35,636 nucleotides of DNA from Deltaproteobacteria bacterium (GTDB lineage: Bacteria > Myxococcota_A > UBA9160 > UBA6930), in assembly GCA_019312665.1 (NCBI GenBank), contig JAFDCZ010000016.1, positions 1 to 35,636 of the forward strand, written 5' to 3'. Below are positions 1 through 7,690 of this stretch, piece by piece. How positions within the stretch are numbered: position 1 is the stretch's first letter; every line of letters starts with the position of its first letter. The notes under the pieces were generated by a model, which was not told where the DNA came from, ran no database searches, and was given only the letters and a program-made list of their open reading frames with translations. Made by a program: the position numbers and the translations under genes.

Positions 1-593
1 GCTGGCTGGATGAGGCCTTCGCTGACGGTCGGCAACCAAGCCCCCACGCGATCGCCCTGGCAACCTGCGCGGCGGACGGGATGCCCGAAGTGCGCCTGGT
101 GCTATGCCAGGCCGTCGAGCCCGAAGCGGGTGCACTCGTTTTCTTCACCCATCGGGAGAGCCCCAAGGGCCGGGCGCTGGCCGCCCTTCCCTTCGCGTCC
201 GCCTGCTTCTCCTTCACCCACTTCGGGCGACAAGCCCGCATCTCGGGCCCGGTCGAGTTCACGAGCGACGCCGAATCCGACGCCTACTTCGCAACGCGGC
301 CCGTGGAGAGCCAGGTGGGAGCCTGGGCCAGCCATCAAAGCGAACCAATCGGCTCGCGAGCAGAGCTGATGGCGAACGTACAAGCCGTCGCAGACCGCTT
401 CGGCGTCGCGCCTCGAGGCGCCGAGCCTTCCGACCGTGTTCGCCGCCCCCCTGCCTGGGGCGGCTACCGCCTACGCGCCGAGCGAATCGAACTCTGGCAT
501 TCCCGCCCCGGCCGCGTCCACGACCGCGCCGAATGGAGCCGACGACTCGCCCCAAAGCCCAGCCCATGGACCCCCCAACGCCTCCAACCCTGA
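1..593 (+). CDS. pdxH: Pyridoxamine 5'-phosphate oxidase, 3' part (5' end outside the window)
   Basis: PdxH is an FMN enzyme that oxidises pyridoxamine or pyridoxine 5'-phosphate to pyridoxal 5'-phosphate, the last step of vitamin B6 synthesis and salvage. The open frame runs in from the window edge (frame 3) and starts mid-protein with WLDEAF followed by HAIALAT, as in the family just before the FMN-binding strand. Family signatures follow in order: RLVL, FFTHRESPKG, FGRQARISG, the YFATRP stretch, GAWASHQS, then WGGYRLRAERIELW and the substrate-site RVHDR near the C-terminus, ending QRLQP. About 197 codons are present, so only a short N-terminal part is missing. The first ATG inside (81) is internal and not the start. 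The gene is followed by structured repeat copy A and a convergent gene. Confidence 0.93.
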   Translation, partial: WLDEAFADGRQPSPHAIALATCAADGMPEVRLVLCQAVEPEAGALVFFTHRESPKGRALAALPFASACFSFTHFGRQARISGPVEFTSDAESDAYFATRPVESQVGAWASHQSEPIGSRAELMANVQAVADRFGVAPRGAEPSDRVRRPPAWGGYRLRAERIELWHSRPGRVHDRAEWSRRLAPKPSPWTPQRLQP

Positions 594-640
594 CCTAAAA
601 GCAAGCCCGTCGTCGCACCTCCACCCATTCAACCCCCGCG

Positions 641-888
641 GTGTGCGCCGTTCCGCTGCTCGTGCTTGAACAGGAGTCGCGGGGGCTGGGCACAGTTACC
701 ACCACGGCCAATCGCGGGGCGGGGGGCGGCCAGCGCGGAAGTAAAAGCGGAGCCAGGCCCGAGAGTACGCGCCCTCGTAGTGCGAGCTCGGCAAACCGGG
801 TGCAAGCGCGTTCGAGGGCCTGGTGAGCCATGGAGCGCTGGCCGCCCCCCGCCCCGCGATCCAAACCGAGAAGCGAAGCGGCCCACAC
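641..888 (+). repeat. Structured intergenic repeat, copy A (internally deleted)
   Basis: This is a shortened member of the repeat family seen complete at 18290-18764 and 27723-28129. An outer imperfect stem pairs 641-661 with 868-888 (17 of 21 Watson-Crick plus one G-T). Inside it, a perfect 26-bp stem pairs 711-736 with 835-860 around a 98-nt loop. That loop has the same length in all three copies and is nearly the same sequence. The first hairpin of the complete copies is missing: positions 682-695 match the start of its left arm (GGGGCTGGGCACAG), and the sequence then jumps to the spacer before the second hairpin (GTTACCACCACGGCCA). Relative to copy B, one stem pair is changed on both sides (G-C to C-G). 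The element lies between pdxH (+) and the gene ending at 1082 (-). I see no believable ORF in it. Confidence 0.85.
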
Positions 889-932
889 CGGCGCAAGGCC
901 AGGAAAACCGCGACATCTCCAGACGCACAAAG

Positions 933-960
933 GCCCGGAGGCGCTTTCGCGTCTCCGGGC
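933..960. terminator. Hairpin, possible terminator between convergent genes
   Basis: GCCCGGAG at 933-940 pairs with CTCCGGGC at 953-960, extended by GCG/CGC around a small TTTC-containing loop. On the plus strand a T-rich stretch (ATTTTGGCTTTT) follows about 17 nt later, which is further than in a classical intrinsic terminator. On the minus strand only a short CTTTG follows. A second GC-rich hairpin (GGCC...GGCC, 1062-1081) directly abuts the stop codon of the minus-strand gene. The remainder of 889-1081 shows nothing else I can name. Confidence 0.35.
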
Positions 961-1081
961 TTCCCTGGGAAGGGGATATTTTGGCTTTTCACCCTCTATG
1001 TGGCGACAACCTGCCCGGCGTGTCAGAAAATCGTCGAAGAATCTCAGATCGGCTGTTTTTCTGGCCTCCCCCCAGGGGGGC

Positions 1082-1543
1082 CTACTCCGCGATCTCCAGG
1101 ACGACGACCAACCGCCCTCCCTTCCAGGCTGAGCCTCCGAAGATCAGGGGTTTCCCCTTCGTCATTCGGAAGTCGCCCTGGGTAGAGCCGACGTCGACCG
1201 CGACCAGCGCGCCCGGGCCCTCCGGATCGATCGGCCGGAAACGCAGGGTATCGCCGTCGGGCAGCGGCACGGAACCGATCTGGCGGGTCGCCACCGTGGC
1301 GCGCTTGGTCTTGACCACGCGGAGGCCCTCGTACCGAACCTGGCGGCGCAGAAGCCGGTCGTAGCGTCCGGCTCCCTTGCCCACGACGCCCTCGGGCGTC
1401 GCGTGAAGAACGGTCACCACGAACTCGAACGTCTCAGCCTCGGCCAGCACCGGGCTCGATTGAAAGAACAGCAGCACACCGATCAGCACACTCGTCCACA
1501 CGAGTGCCCGCCGGCGGCGATCCAAGGGTCTAGCTGACAGCAC
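1082..1543 (-). CDS. Small secreted protein of unknown function, third gene of an ECF sigma operon
   Basis: The predicted product has 153 aa. A basic N-terminus (RPLDRRRR), a hydrophobic core (VWTSVLIGVLLFF) and a VLA-EAE junction near residue 34 look like a Sec signal peptide. The mature part of about 120 aa is probably beta-rich (TFEFVVTVLH, YEGLRVVKTK, GGRLVVVLEIAE) and has no cysteine. I do not recognise the family. The frame stays open far upstream through the anti-sigma gene, but the start is best placed at GTG 1543: GAGGAGG lies seven bases ahead of it and it gives a clean signal peptide. It overlaps the anti-sigma gene by 14 bp, so it is probably co-translated with it. Position suggests a periplasmic partner or output of the sigma system. 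That role is inference from location. Confidence 0.7.
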   Translation of the reverse strand: MLSARPLDRRRRALVWTSVLIGVLLFFQSSPVLAEAETFEFVVTVLHATPEGVVGKGAGRYDRLLRRQVRYEGLRVVKTKRATVATRQIGSVPLPDGDTLRFRPIDPEGPGALVAVDVGSTQGDFRMTKGKPLIFGGSAWKGGRLVVVLEIAE

Positions 1544-2021
1544 GATCGATCCTCCTCGAAGCCTGATCATCCGCGTCCAGGATCCAGATGATGGTGGCTT
1601 CCTTGTCGTCCTGGAGAACCGCTGCGGTCCGGTTGCCCGTATCGAGCCAGCGCACCGAACTGGCGTCCGGAGCATCGCCCCAATCCAGGCCAACGGCCAA
1701 CACGAGAGCCGTGGCGGCAGCCGCAGCCAACCCACCGACAGGCAGCCAACCCGTCCGCCACGCCGACGGGCGCGCCGCTTCCTGGGGCGCCCGGCGCTCG
1801 GGCAAGCGTCGTTCGATCGCGGGCCACAAATCGGGTATGACGGCCAGCGATTCCTCCTCGCGCAGCAGCTCACCGAGGGTGGCGAAGCCATCGAGTTCGT
1901 CGCGTGCCTGGGGATCCCGGGACAACCAGCGGCGCACCCGCAGGCGGGCCAGGAATCCGAGCTCGCCGTCATGGTAGGCGGCCAGCTCCTGGATCTGGCG
2001 TTCGTCGAGCGGTGCATTCAT
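1530..2021 (-). CDS. Probable anti-sigma factor, single membrane span, no zinc motif
   Basis: The product has 163 aa. The N-terminal 70 residues (IQELAAYHDGEL, then RDPQARDELDGF and LGELLREEE) resemble the cytoplasmic sigma-binding domain of zf-HC2-type anti-sigma factors. There is no cysteine, so the HxxxCxxC zinc site is absent. A proline/arginine-rich linker leads to one membrane span (about residues 96-114, GGLAAAAATALVLAVGL) and a short C-terminal part (SSVRWLDTGN, EATIIWILDADD) that would be periplasmic. It overlaps the upstream ECF sigma gene by 4 bp (ATGA), the usual arrangement of a sigma factor with its membrane-bound inhibitor. The function rests mainly on this context and the N-terminal resemblance. 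Confidence 0.75.
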   Translation of the reverse strand: MNAPLDERQIQELAAYHDGELGFLARLRVRRWLSRDPQARDELDGFATLGELLREEESLAVIPDLWPAIERRLPERRAPQEAARPSAWRTGWLPVGGLAAAAATALVLAVGLDWGDAPDASSVRWLDTGNRTAAVLQDDKEATIIWILDADDQASRRIDRAVS

Positions 2022-2647
2022 TGGGGTTCTCCCGGCGATGGCGTGGCCGGTGCAGCACCGACCTCGAGCAAGAAGCCCTGCAGCTGCTTGCGGGCGTAGT
2101 GGAGCCGGCTCATCACCGTCCCCTTTGGAATCTCGAGGGCCTTGGCGATCTCTGCATAGGAGAGGCCATCGACATCACGAAGCATGAGGGTTTCCCGGGC
2201 GGTCTCGGGCAGGCGCGCGATGGCATCGGCGAGCTGCTGCCTGAGCTGCTTTCGAGCAACTGCGGCGGCCGGCGCGAATGTCACGCCCTCCACCTCCTCC
2301 GGCGGAGCCGTTGCCAGTTCGGCCTCGGCGGCGCCTCCCTCTTCCCACGCCACGTGGCGATCGGATTTGTCGCGGCGCTTGGCATCCAGGCATTGGTTCA
2401 TCACGAGCCGGTACAACCAGGTGTAGAACCTGGAGCGACCCTCGAACTTCGGGAGCGCGTTCCAGGCCTTGAGGAAGGCATCCTGGACGGCGTCGCGTGC
2501 GGCATCTTCGTCGCGGAGCACCCGCAGGGCCAGCCGAAAGGCCCGGCCCTGATAGCGCTCCACGAGCACCCGATAGGCGTCGGCGTCCCCGGCCTTGGCG
2601 AGCCGGATCGCCTCGTCGTCGGGCGGTCCGGCAAACTCGGCAGTCAC
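2018..2647 (-). CDS. ECF-family RNA polymerase sigma factor (RpoE-like)
   Basis: The product has 209 aa. Sigma region 2 is clear (DAYRVLVERYQGRAF, DAVQDAFLKAW, FYTWLYRLVMNQCLD), including the core-binding and -10 recognition helices. After a variable acidic linker, region 4 follows with LPETARETLMLRDVDGLSY and the helix-turn-helix AEIAKALEIPKGTVMSRLHYARK that reads the -35 element. The start is GTG 2647, with GAGGA eight bases upstream. It directs RNA polymerase to an extracytoplasmic-stress regulon that cannot be identified from the window. The next two genes (membrane anti-sigma factor, secreted protein) overlap it and each other, so the three form one operon, probably autoregulated as is common for ECF loci. 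Confidence 0.93.
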   Translation of the reverse strand: MTAEFAGPPDDEAIRLAKAGDADAYRVLVERYQGRAFRLALRVLRDEDAARDAVQDAFLKAWNALPKFEGRSRFYTWLYRLVMNQCLDAKRRDKSDRHVAWEEGGAAEAELATAPPEEVEGVTFAPAAAVARKQLRQQLADAIARLPETARETLMLRDVDGLSYAEIAKALEIPKGTVMSRLHYARKQLQGFLLEVGAAPATPSPGEPQ

Positions 2648-2717
2648 AGGGGCTTCCTCATGGGTCGCTGGATTCGACGCACTCCGGGGGCCCGGTATTC
2701 AATGCGCCGAACGCGGC

Positions 2718-5384
2718 TCAATGGGCGGCTCGCCAATGCTCTCCGGAGCCGACATCCACCACCAGGGGCACGTCCAGGGCGTAGGCGCCCTCCATGAGGG
2801 TCCGGACCCCCTCACCAAGGGCATCGACCTCGGCGGCCGGCGCGTCGAAGACCAGTTCGTCGTGAACCTGCAGGATCATGCGGGCCGCCATGCCCTCCGA
2901 CCGCAGGAACTCGGAGACCTCGATCATCGCCTTCTTGATCAGGTCGGCGGCCGTGCCCTGGATGACCGTGTTCACGGCCATCCTTTCGGACGCCATGCGC
3001 AGGGCCCGGTTGCGAGAGCCCAGATCCGGCAGGTACCGGCGCCGGCCAAGCAGGGTGCGTACGAATCCGTCCCGCTTGGCTGCGGCCTTCGTCTCCTCGA
3101 GGAAGGTTCGTACGCCCTCGTACTGGGCGAAATAACGATCGATGGTCTGCTGGGCTTCCGCCTGGGCGATGCCGAGCTGGTTGGCGATGCCAAAGGCGCT
3201 CGAGCCGTACAGGATTCCGAAGTTGATCGCCTTGGCCGCATCGCGCTGCTCGGGCGTGACGTCGGCGGGGTCGATGCCGCCCACCTCTGCGGCCGTGCGC
3301 CGATGAATGTCCTCGCCGGAGTGGAACGCGTCGATCAGGCTGGCGTCGCGGGAGAAGTGGGCCATCACGCGCAACTCCACCTGGCTGTAATCCGCCGAGA
3401 CGAGCAGATTGCCGTCGGCCGGAATGAACGCTTCGCGGATCCGGATGCCCTGCTCGGTCCGGATCGGAATGTTCTGCACGTTCGGATGGGTGGAAGAGAG
3501 CCGGCCGGTCGCCGCGCCGGACTGGTTGAAGGTCGGGTGGATGCGCCCGGTGGCCTCGTTCACCAGCGGAGGCAATGCATCGACGTAGGTGCTCTTCAGC
3601 TTGGCGAGCCGACGGTAGGCCAGGATTTCCGCCGGCAGATCATGTTGGCTGGCAAGCTGCTCGAGCACACCTTCATCGGTCGAGAAACCGGTCTTGGTCT
3701 TCTTGATCGGCGGCAGCTTCAGCTTGTCGAACAAGATCACCTGCAATTGTTTCGGTGAGGCGATCGTGAACTCTTCACCCGCCAGCTCGTAGATGCGCCC
3801 CTGGATGCGGGAGAGCTCGCTCTCGTACTCCTCGGAAAGCTCCGCGAGCTTCGCCTCATCGATGCGCACGCCCGCGCGCTCCATCTCGGAAAGGACGGCG
3901 GTGAGCGGAAGCTCGACGTCCTCGAACAGGCCGTCGAGTTCGTCCTTCGCGAGCCGCTCACGGAGCGGGCTCTCCAGATCGCGCAGGGCCGCCACTTCCT
4001 CCCCAGCCCAGGGGCCGGCGACGTCGACGGCCAGCTCATAGGGTGGGATGGCCTTTGCGCCGCGGCCTGCAATCTCCTCGAAGCTGCGCACGCTTCGGCC
4101 GAGCGCGATCTGAGCCAGGCCCGCGGTCGTGCGATGAGCGGCCGGATCGAGGAGGAAGCCGGCCAGCTCGACGTCGAAATCCGGAGGGGGCAAGGGGCAT
4201 CCAGCTTCTGCAAAGACGGTCTGGATACGTTTGGTATCCCGTCCCCGCCACGCCCCTCCTTTTCCGCTCGTGATCACTGCCGCAACGGTAGAGAGCGCCT
4301 CATCCCAGTTGAGTTCACAGATCGGAAGCAGAATCCTGTGGCCCGGCGGCAGATAGGCAATCCGATCCTCGCAAGCGATCGCCAGACCCGCCGGCTCGCC
4401 GACGAGACCACTTTCGGGATCGCCTCCAACCAGGACCAGGCACAGGCCGTGCTTCGCCCCGCCCTTCAGCCACGCTGAGAGCTCGCGTTTCGTGGTGAGA
4501 AGATCAGTGTGGATCTCTGGCGCTGCTTCCGTCGGGGTTCCACCGTCGAGATCATCGAGCAGGCGGGTGAACTCGAGACGTTTGTACATCTCACGCAGCA
4601 CCTCGGAATTCGGCTCGGAAACGCTGAGATCCGCTGGCCGAAGCGGCAGAGGAACATCGGTGCGCAATGTCGCCAGCTGCTTCGAGAGCCGCGCCTCGTC
4701 GGCTTGTCCCTCCAGGCCCTCCCTCGCCTTCTTGCCCTTGACCTTTGCGGCGTTCGCAATCAGGGTCTCGAGGTCGCCCCACTCTCCGATCAACTTGGCC
4801 GCGCCCTTCTCGCCGATCCCCTTCACGCCGGGAATGTTGTCCGAGGGGTCGCCGACCAGGGCCCGGACATCGAGCAGCTGCGCCGGCGGGACGCCGAAAC
4901 GCGCCTCGACCTCCGCCGGCCCGATGCGCTTGTCCTTCATCGTGTCGAGCAGCACGACCCGATCGCTGACGAGCTGCATCAGATCCTTGTCCGTCGAGAC
5001 GATCACCACCTCCAGATCGGCCGGCGAGTGTTCGACGAGGCTGGCGATGACGTCATCCGCCTCGAAACCCGGAACTTCGAAGATCGGAATCGAGAAAGCT
5101 TCGATCAGCTCCCGGGCCACCGGGATCTGCACGGAGAGATCCTCAGGCTGAGCGTCACGGTTCGCTTTGTATTCGGAGTAGAGTTCCTTGCGGAAGGAAC
5201 CCCCAGGCGGATCCATCGCGATCACGATGCCGTCGGGCGCTTCCTCACGGAGCACCTTGCGCAGCATGTTGGCGAACCCGTAGACCGCATTCGTGGGAAA
5301 GCCGTCCGCATTGCGCAGCGGCGGCACCCCGAAGAAGGCGCGGTAGAGAAAGTTCGCCCCGTCGATCACGACCAGTCGGGGCAC
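2718..5384 (-). CDS. polA: DNA polymerase I, proofreading domain apparently inactive
   Basis: The product has 888 aa in three parts. Residues 1 to about 290 are the 5'-3' exonuclease (VIDGANFLYRAFFG, EADDVIASL, STDKDLMQLV, GDPSDNIPGVKGIG), which removes RNA primers. About 300-470 has the position of the 3'-5' exonuclease, but the metal-binding DxE motif is not visible (KHGLCLVLVGGDPESG stands there). About 480-888 is the family A polymerase with motif A (DYSQVELRVMAHF), the O-helix (KAINFGILYG) and motif C (QVHDELVFD). It fills gaps in Okazaki-fragment maturation and excision repair. Loss of proofreading residues is known in family members such as Taq and Bacillus PolI. The start is GTG 5384 with no strong ribosome binding site. 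The gene is divergent from the small membrane-protein gene. Confidence 0.97.
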   Translation of the reverse strand: MPRLVVIDGANFLYRAFFGVPPLRNADGFPTNAVYGFANMLRKVLREEAPDGIVIAMDPPGGSFRKELYSEYKANRDAQPEDLSVQIPVARELIEAFSIPIFEVPGFEADDVIASLVEHSPADLEVVIVSTDKDLMQLVSDRVVLLDTMKDKRIGPAEVEARFGVPPAQLLDVRALVGDPSDNIPGVKGIGEKGAAKLIGEWGDLETLIANAAKVKGKKAREGLEGQADEARLSKQLATLRTDVPLPLRPADLSVSEPNSEVLREMYKRLEFTRLLDDLDGGTPTEAAPEIHTDLLTTKRELSAWLKGGAKHGLCLVLVGGDPESGLVGEPAGLAIACEDRIAYLPPGHRILLPICELNWDEALSTVAAVITSGKGGAWRGRDTKRIQTVFAEAGCPLPPPDFDVELAGFLLDPAAHRTTAGLAQIALGRSVRSFEEIAGRGAKAIPPYELAVDVAGPWAGEEVAALRDLESPLRERLAKDELDGLFEDVELPLTAVLSEMERAGVRIDEAKLAELSEEYESELSRIQGRIYELAGEEFTIASPKQLQVILFDKLKLPPIKKTKTGFSTDEGVLEQLASQHDLPAEILAYRRLAKLKSTYVDALPPLVNEATGRIHPTFNQSGAATGRLSSTHPNVQNIPIRTEQGIRIREAFIPADGNLLVSADYSQVELRVMAHFSRDASLIDAFHSGEDIHRRTAAEVGGIDPADVTPEQRDAAKAINFGILYGSSAFGIANQLGIAQAEAQQTIDRYFAQYEGVRTFLEETKAAAKRDGFVRTLLGRRRYLPDLGSRNRALRMASERMAVNTVIQGTAADLIKKAMIEVSEFLRSEGMAARMILQVHDELVFDAPAAEVDALGEGVRTLMEGAYALDVPLVVDVGSGEHWRAAH

Positions 5385-5423
5385 GTCGGCACGTTAGCAG
5401 AGGCGACGCTAGCCTTGGCCTCG

Positions 5424-5735
5424 ATGGCATCCCCGCAAGTTCCCCTGCGACCTCGCCGCCCGGCCTTTCGCGCCAGCTTCACGCTGACACTGCTCTACCT
5501 GTTCGGCTTCTTCATCCTGTTTGCGCTGCTGCTTGCCCTTCCGGACCTGTTCCAAGCCGTGCAACAGCTGCCGCCGGGTCCGGAGGAACTTACCGCGGAA
5601 GAGCTCGAGCTGGCCAGGCAGGTGGCCCGCCGCGCCCTGGCTGGGGGCCGGATCTTCCTGGCAATCGGCAGCGCCGTCGTAACCCTCGGGCTCCTGGCCT
5701 ACCTGCAGGTCCTACCGGGGCTGAAGAGCCGCTAG
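5424..5735 (+). CDS. Small two-span membrane protein, unknown function
   Basis: The product has 103 aa starting at ATG 5424. The same frame is open far upstream, but only as a shadow of polA. A basic start ([11 protein letters not shown]) precedes a first span (about residues 19-43, [20 protein letters not shown]). A glutamate-rich loop ([15 protein letters not shown]) follows, then a second span (about 76-97, [20 protein letters not shown]). No conserved catalytic motif is seen. It is 39 bp from the divergent polA start. Its TAG stop shares the palindrome CTAG with the stop codon of the convergent acpP gene, so there is no room for a terminator between them. Charge pattern and hydrophobicity support a real gene. 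Confidence 0.65.
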   Translation: MASPQVPLRPRRPAFRASFTLTLLYLFGFFILFALLLALPDLFQAVQQLPPGPEELTAEELELARQVARRALAGGRIFLAIGSAVVTLGLLAYLQVLPGLKSR

Positions 5736-5977
5736 GCCGAGGAAGTCTTGGCCGTGATGTAGGCGTGGATGTCCGCGACGGTCTGAAGTGATTCTGCGTC
5801 TTCGTCAGGCACCATGATGTCGTAGGTCTCCTCGAGCGCCATGACGAGTTCGACCACATCGAGGGAATCCGCGCCGAGATCGTCGAGAATGCGGGCCTCG
5901 GGCACGACCTCTTTGGGCTCGACCCCCAGCTGATCGGAGACGATCTCGCGCAGGCGGGCCAGCAGGTCATCGCTCAT
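5732..5977 (-). CDS. Acyl carrier protein
   Basis: The product is an 81-aa acidic, helical protein with the DSL phosphopantetheine site ([20 protein letters not shown], Ser38). The 4'-phosphopantetheine arm attached there carries acyl chains as thioesters in fatty acid or specialised lipid synthesis. Length and sequence are typical of the FAS II AcpP type ([14 protein letters not shown], then [17 protein letters not shown]). However, it is not next to fabD, fabG or fabF as the main acpP usually is, so it may be a second, specialised carrier; I leave the symbol empty. Its ATG overlaps the stop of the upstream tetR gene (ATGA), so the two are probably co-translated. It is the last gene of cysK-tetR-acp. 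Confidence 0.92.
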   Translation of the reverse strand: MSDDLLARLREIVSDQLGVEPKEVVPEARILDDLGADSLDVVELVMALEETYDIMVPDEDAESLQTVADIHAYITAKTSSA

Positions 5978-6624
5978 GATCCGCTCTCTCCAGCAGGGGC
6001 GCTGCGCATTCCGCGCAGGAAGATCTCGACCATGTCGCGGAAGACCTGATCGAGAGGGCGATCGCGCAAACGGCGGCGCGGCGCGGCCAGCTCGGTCTGG
6101 ATGACGCCGTTGGCCATCGTCCACAGGATGTTGGCCACCTCCCAGCTATCGCACGGCGCGAACTCGCCGCTCTCGACGCCGCGATCGATGGCCGCCGCGA
6201 GAATCTGCAGACAGTTCTGCCAGAGGCGGGTGATCTCCTGCACCAGGGCATCGGGGAGGTCGCCGATCACCTCCTGATTGTCGAGGGCCCAGAAGATCCA
6301 GAAGTTCTCACGGTTGCGCGTCCAATGGTCGACGTAGAACCGGCCGAGTTCGCGAATCTGATCCGCAGCCGAGCCCGGCGTCCGAGCGGCCTCTCCGAGC
6401 CGCTCCTGGAAGACCGCGCCGCCGTCAGCGAGCAAGGCGACGTAGAGATCGCCCTTGTTCTCGAAGTAGCGGTAGAGCGTGCCCTTTGCGACACCGGCAA
6501 TCTGCGCGACCTCGTCGAGGTTCGCGTTCATGAAGCCGTCGCGGAAGAACACGCCCCGCGCAGCCTCGAGGATGCGGCCTCGCTGAAGGGTGCGTCGGTC
6601 GCCCCCGGACGACGGATCAGACAC
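5974..6624 (-). CDS. TetR/AcrR-family transcriptional regulator
   Basis: The product has 216 aa. The N-terminal helix-turn-helix domain is clear: [16 protein letters not shown], then [31 protein letters not shown]. The C-terminal ligand and dimer domain (about 70-216) contains [16 protein letters not shown] and [16 protein letters not shown]. The ligand is unknown. The start is placed at GTG 6624, which overlaps the cysK stop by 8 bp (GTGTCTGA). The open frame extends further upstream only as a shadow of cysK. It lies between cysK and an acyl carrier protein gene and overlaps both, so it may respond to acyl-CoA or lipid status, as some TetR proteins do. That is inference from context. Confidence 0.88.
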   Translation of the reverse strand: MSDPSSGGDRRTLQRGRILEAARGVFFRDGFMNANLDEVAQIAGVAKGTLYRYFENKGDLYVALLADGGAVFQERLGEAARTPGSAADQIRELGRFYVDHWTRNRENFWIFWALDNQEVIGDLPDALVQEITRLWQNCLQILAAAIDRGVESGEFAPCDSWEVANILWTMANGVIQTELAAPRRRLRDRPLDQVFRDMVEIFLRGMRSAPAGESGS

Positions 6625-7576
6625 CGACGTCGTCACTGCCCTCGTAACGGTAGGGCTCGAACAACTTGGTGTTGAGGTATCGCTCCCCGAAGCTCGGAAT
6701 GATGACGACCACCAGCTTGCCCTGGTTCTCCGGCTTCCGGCCATACTCGAGGGCGGCGCAGACCGCCGCGCCGGACGAGATGCCGCACAGGATGCCCTCT
6801 TCGGACGCCAGGCGGCGAGCCATGTCGAAGGCAGCATCCGAACTGACCGTGATCACCCCGTCGATCAGCGATTGGTCGAGCACATCCGGAATGAAACCGG
6901 CACCGATGCCCTGGATCGGATGCGGGCCCGGAGAGCCACCGGAGAGCACCGGGCTCGCCTCGGGCTCGATCGCAATCGCCTGAAAGGAGGGCTTCTTCTC
7001 CTTCAGCGCCTGGGCGATCCCGGTGATGGTACCGCCCGTACCCACACCGGAGATCAAGGCGTCGACCTGCCCGTCCGTATCCTCCCAGATCTCGAGCGCC
7101 GTCGTGTTGCGATGGACTTCCGGGTTGGCCGGATTCATGAACTGCTGAGGCATGAATCCATCTGGAATCTCGGCAACGAGTTGGTTCGCCTTCTCGACGG
7201 CACCGCGCATCCCCTTGGCGCCCTCGGTCAGGACGAGTTTCGCACCGAAGGCGCGCAGGACGACGCGCCGCTCGGGGCTCATCGTCTCCGGCATCACGAG
7301 AACGCAGGAATAACCCTTCACGGCAGCCACGAAGGCCAACGCGATACCCGTGTTGCCGCTGGTCGGCTCGACGATCACCGTCTTGCCCGGCGTGATCGTG
7401 CCCTCGCGCTCTGCGGCCTCGATCATCGCGAGCCCGATGCGATCCTTCACGCTGGCGGCCGGGTTCTGGCTTTCGAGCTTGCAGACGATCTGGGCATCGA
7501 CGCCCTCGGTGACCGTGTTGAGACGAACGAGCGGCGTGCGCCCGATGAGCTCGGTGATGTTGTTGGCGATGTTCAT
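6617..7576 (-). CDS. cysK: Cysteine synthase A (O-acetylserine sulfhydrylase)
   Basis: The product is a 319-aa fold-type II PLP enzyme that makes L-cysteine from O-acetylserine and sulfide. The PLP lysine lies in [11 protein letters not shown] (Lys44). The substrate loop is TSGNTG, followed by [17 protein letters not shown]. The phosphate-binding glycine loop is [16 protein letters not shown], and the C-terminal [13 protein letters not shown] is also typical. Length matches CysK. The ATG at 7576 has AAGGA six bases upstream. It leads the cysK-tetR-acp operon. No cysE is present in the window. Confidence 0.96.
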   Translation of the reverse strand: MNIANNITELIGRTPLVRLNTVTEGVDAQIVCKLESQNPAASVKDRIGLAMIEAAEREGTITPGKTVIVEPTSGNTGIALAFVAAVKGYSCVLVMPETMSPERRVVLRAFGAKLVLTEGAKGMRGAVEKANQLVAEIPDGFMPQQFMNPANPEVHRNTTALEIWEDTDGQVDALISGVGTGGTITGIAQALKEKKPSFQAIAIEPEASPVLSGGSPGPHPIQGIGAGFIPDVLDQSLIDGVITVSSDAAFDMARRLASEEGILCGISSGAAVCAALEYGRKPENQGKLVVVIIPSFGERYLNTKLFEPYRYEGSDDVGV

Positions 7577-7597
7577 GCTGTTCCTTCCGGGGCCTCG

Positions 7598-7690
7598 CGA
7601 ACGCCCGAGGTTAGCCCTGGTATGGGAGCGAGCGCCCCAAGTACCCAGGGGCGCGGGAGCGAGCGTCCGAGGTTACCCCGGCTGCTGGGG
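7598..7690 (-). repeat. Three tandem 31-nt imperfect repeats with a hairpin, between truD and cysK
   Basis: Three units with an exact 31-nt period begin at 7598, 7629 and 7660, each starting GCGA(A/G)CG. Units 1 and 3 share CGAGGTTA followed by GCCC or CCCC, while unit 2 is more diverged. The last unit overlaps the end of truD, including its TAA. A 7-bp stem (GCGCCCC at 7633-7639, GGGGCGC at 7649-7655) sits in the middle and could act as a weak terminator for lpxD-rnhB-truD, although no T-run follows on the minus strand. Confidence 0.5.

Noticed and set aside
1082..2017. A single 311-codon gene covering the anti-sigma and secreted-protein region
   Set aside because: Its first half is the out-of-frame shadow of the anti-sigma gene. 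A Shine-Dalgarno sequence, a GTG start and a signal peptide place the real start at 1543.
7598..7690. A CRISPR-like array of 31-nt units
   Set aside because: There are only three imperfect units with no conserved repeat/unique spacer alternation and no cas genes. It is better described as a short tandem repeat.
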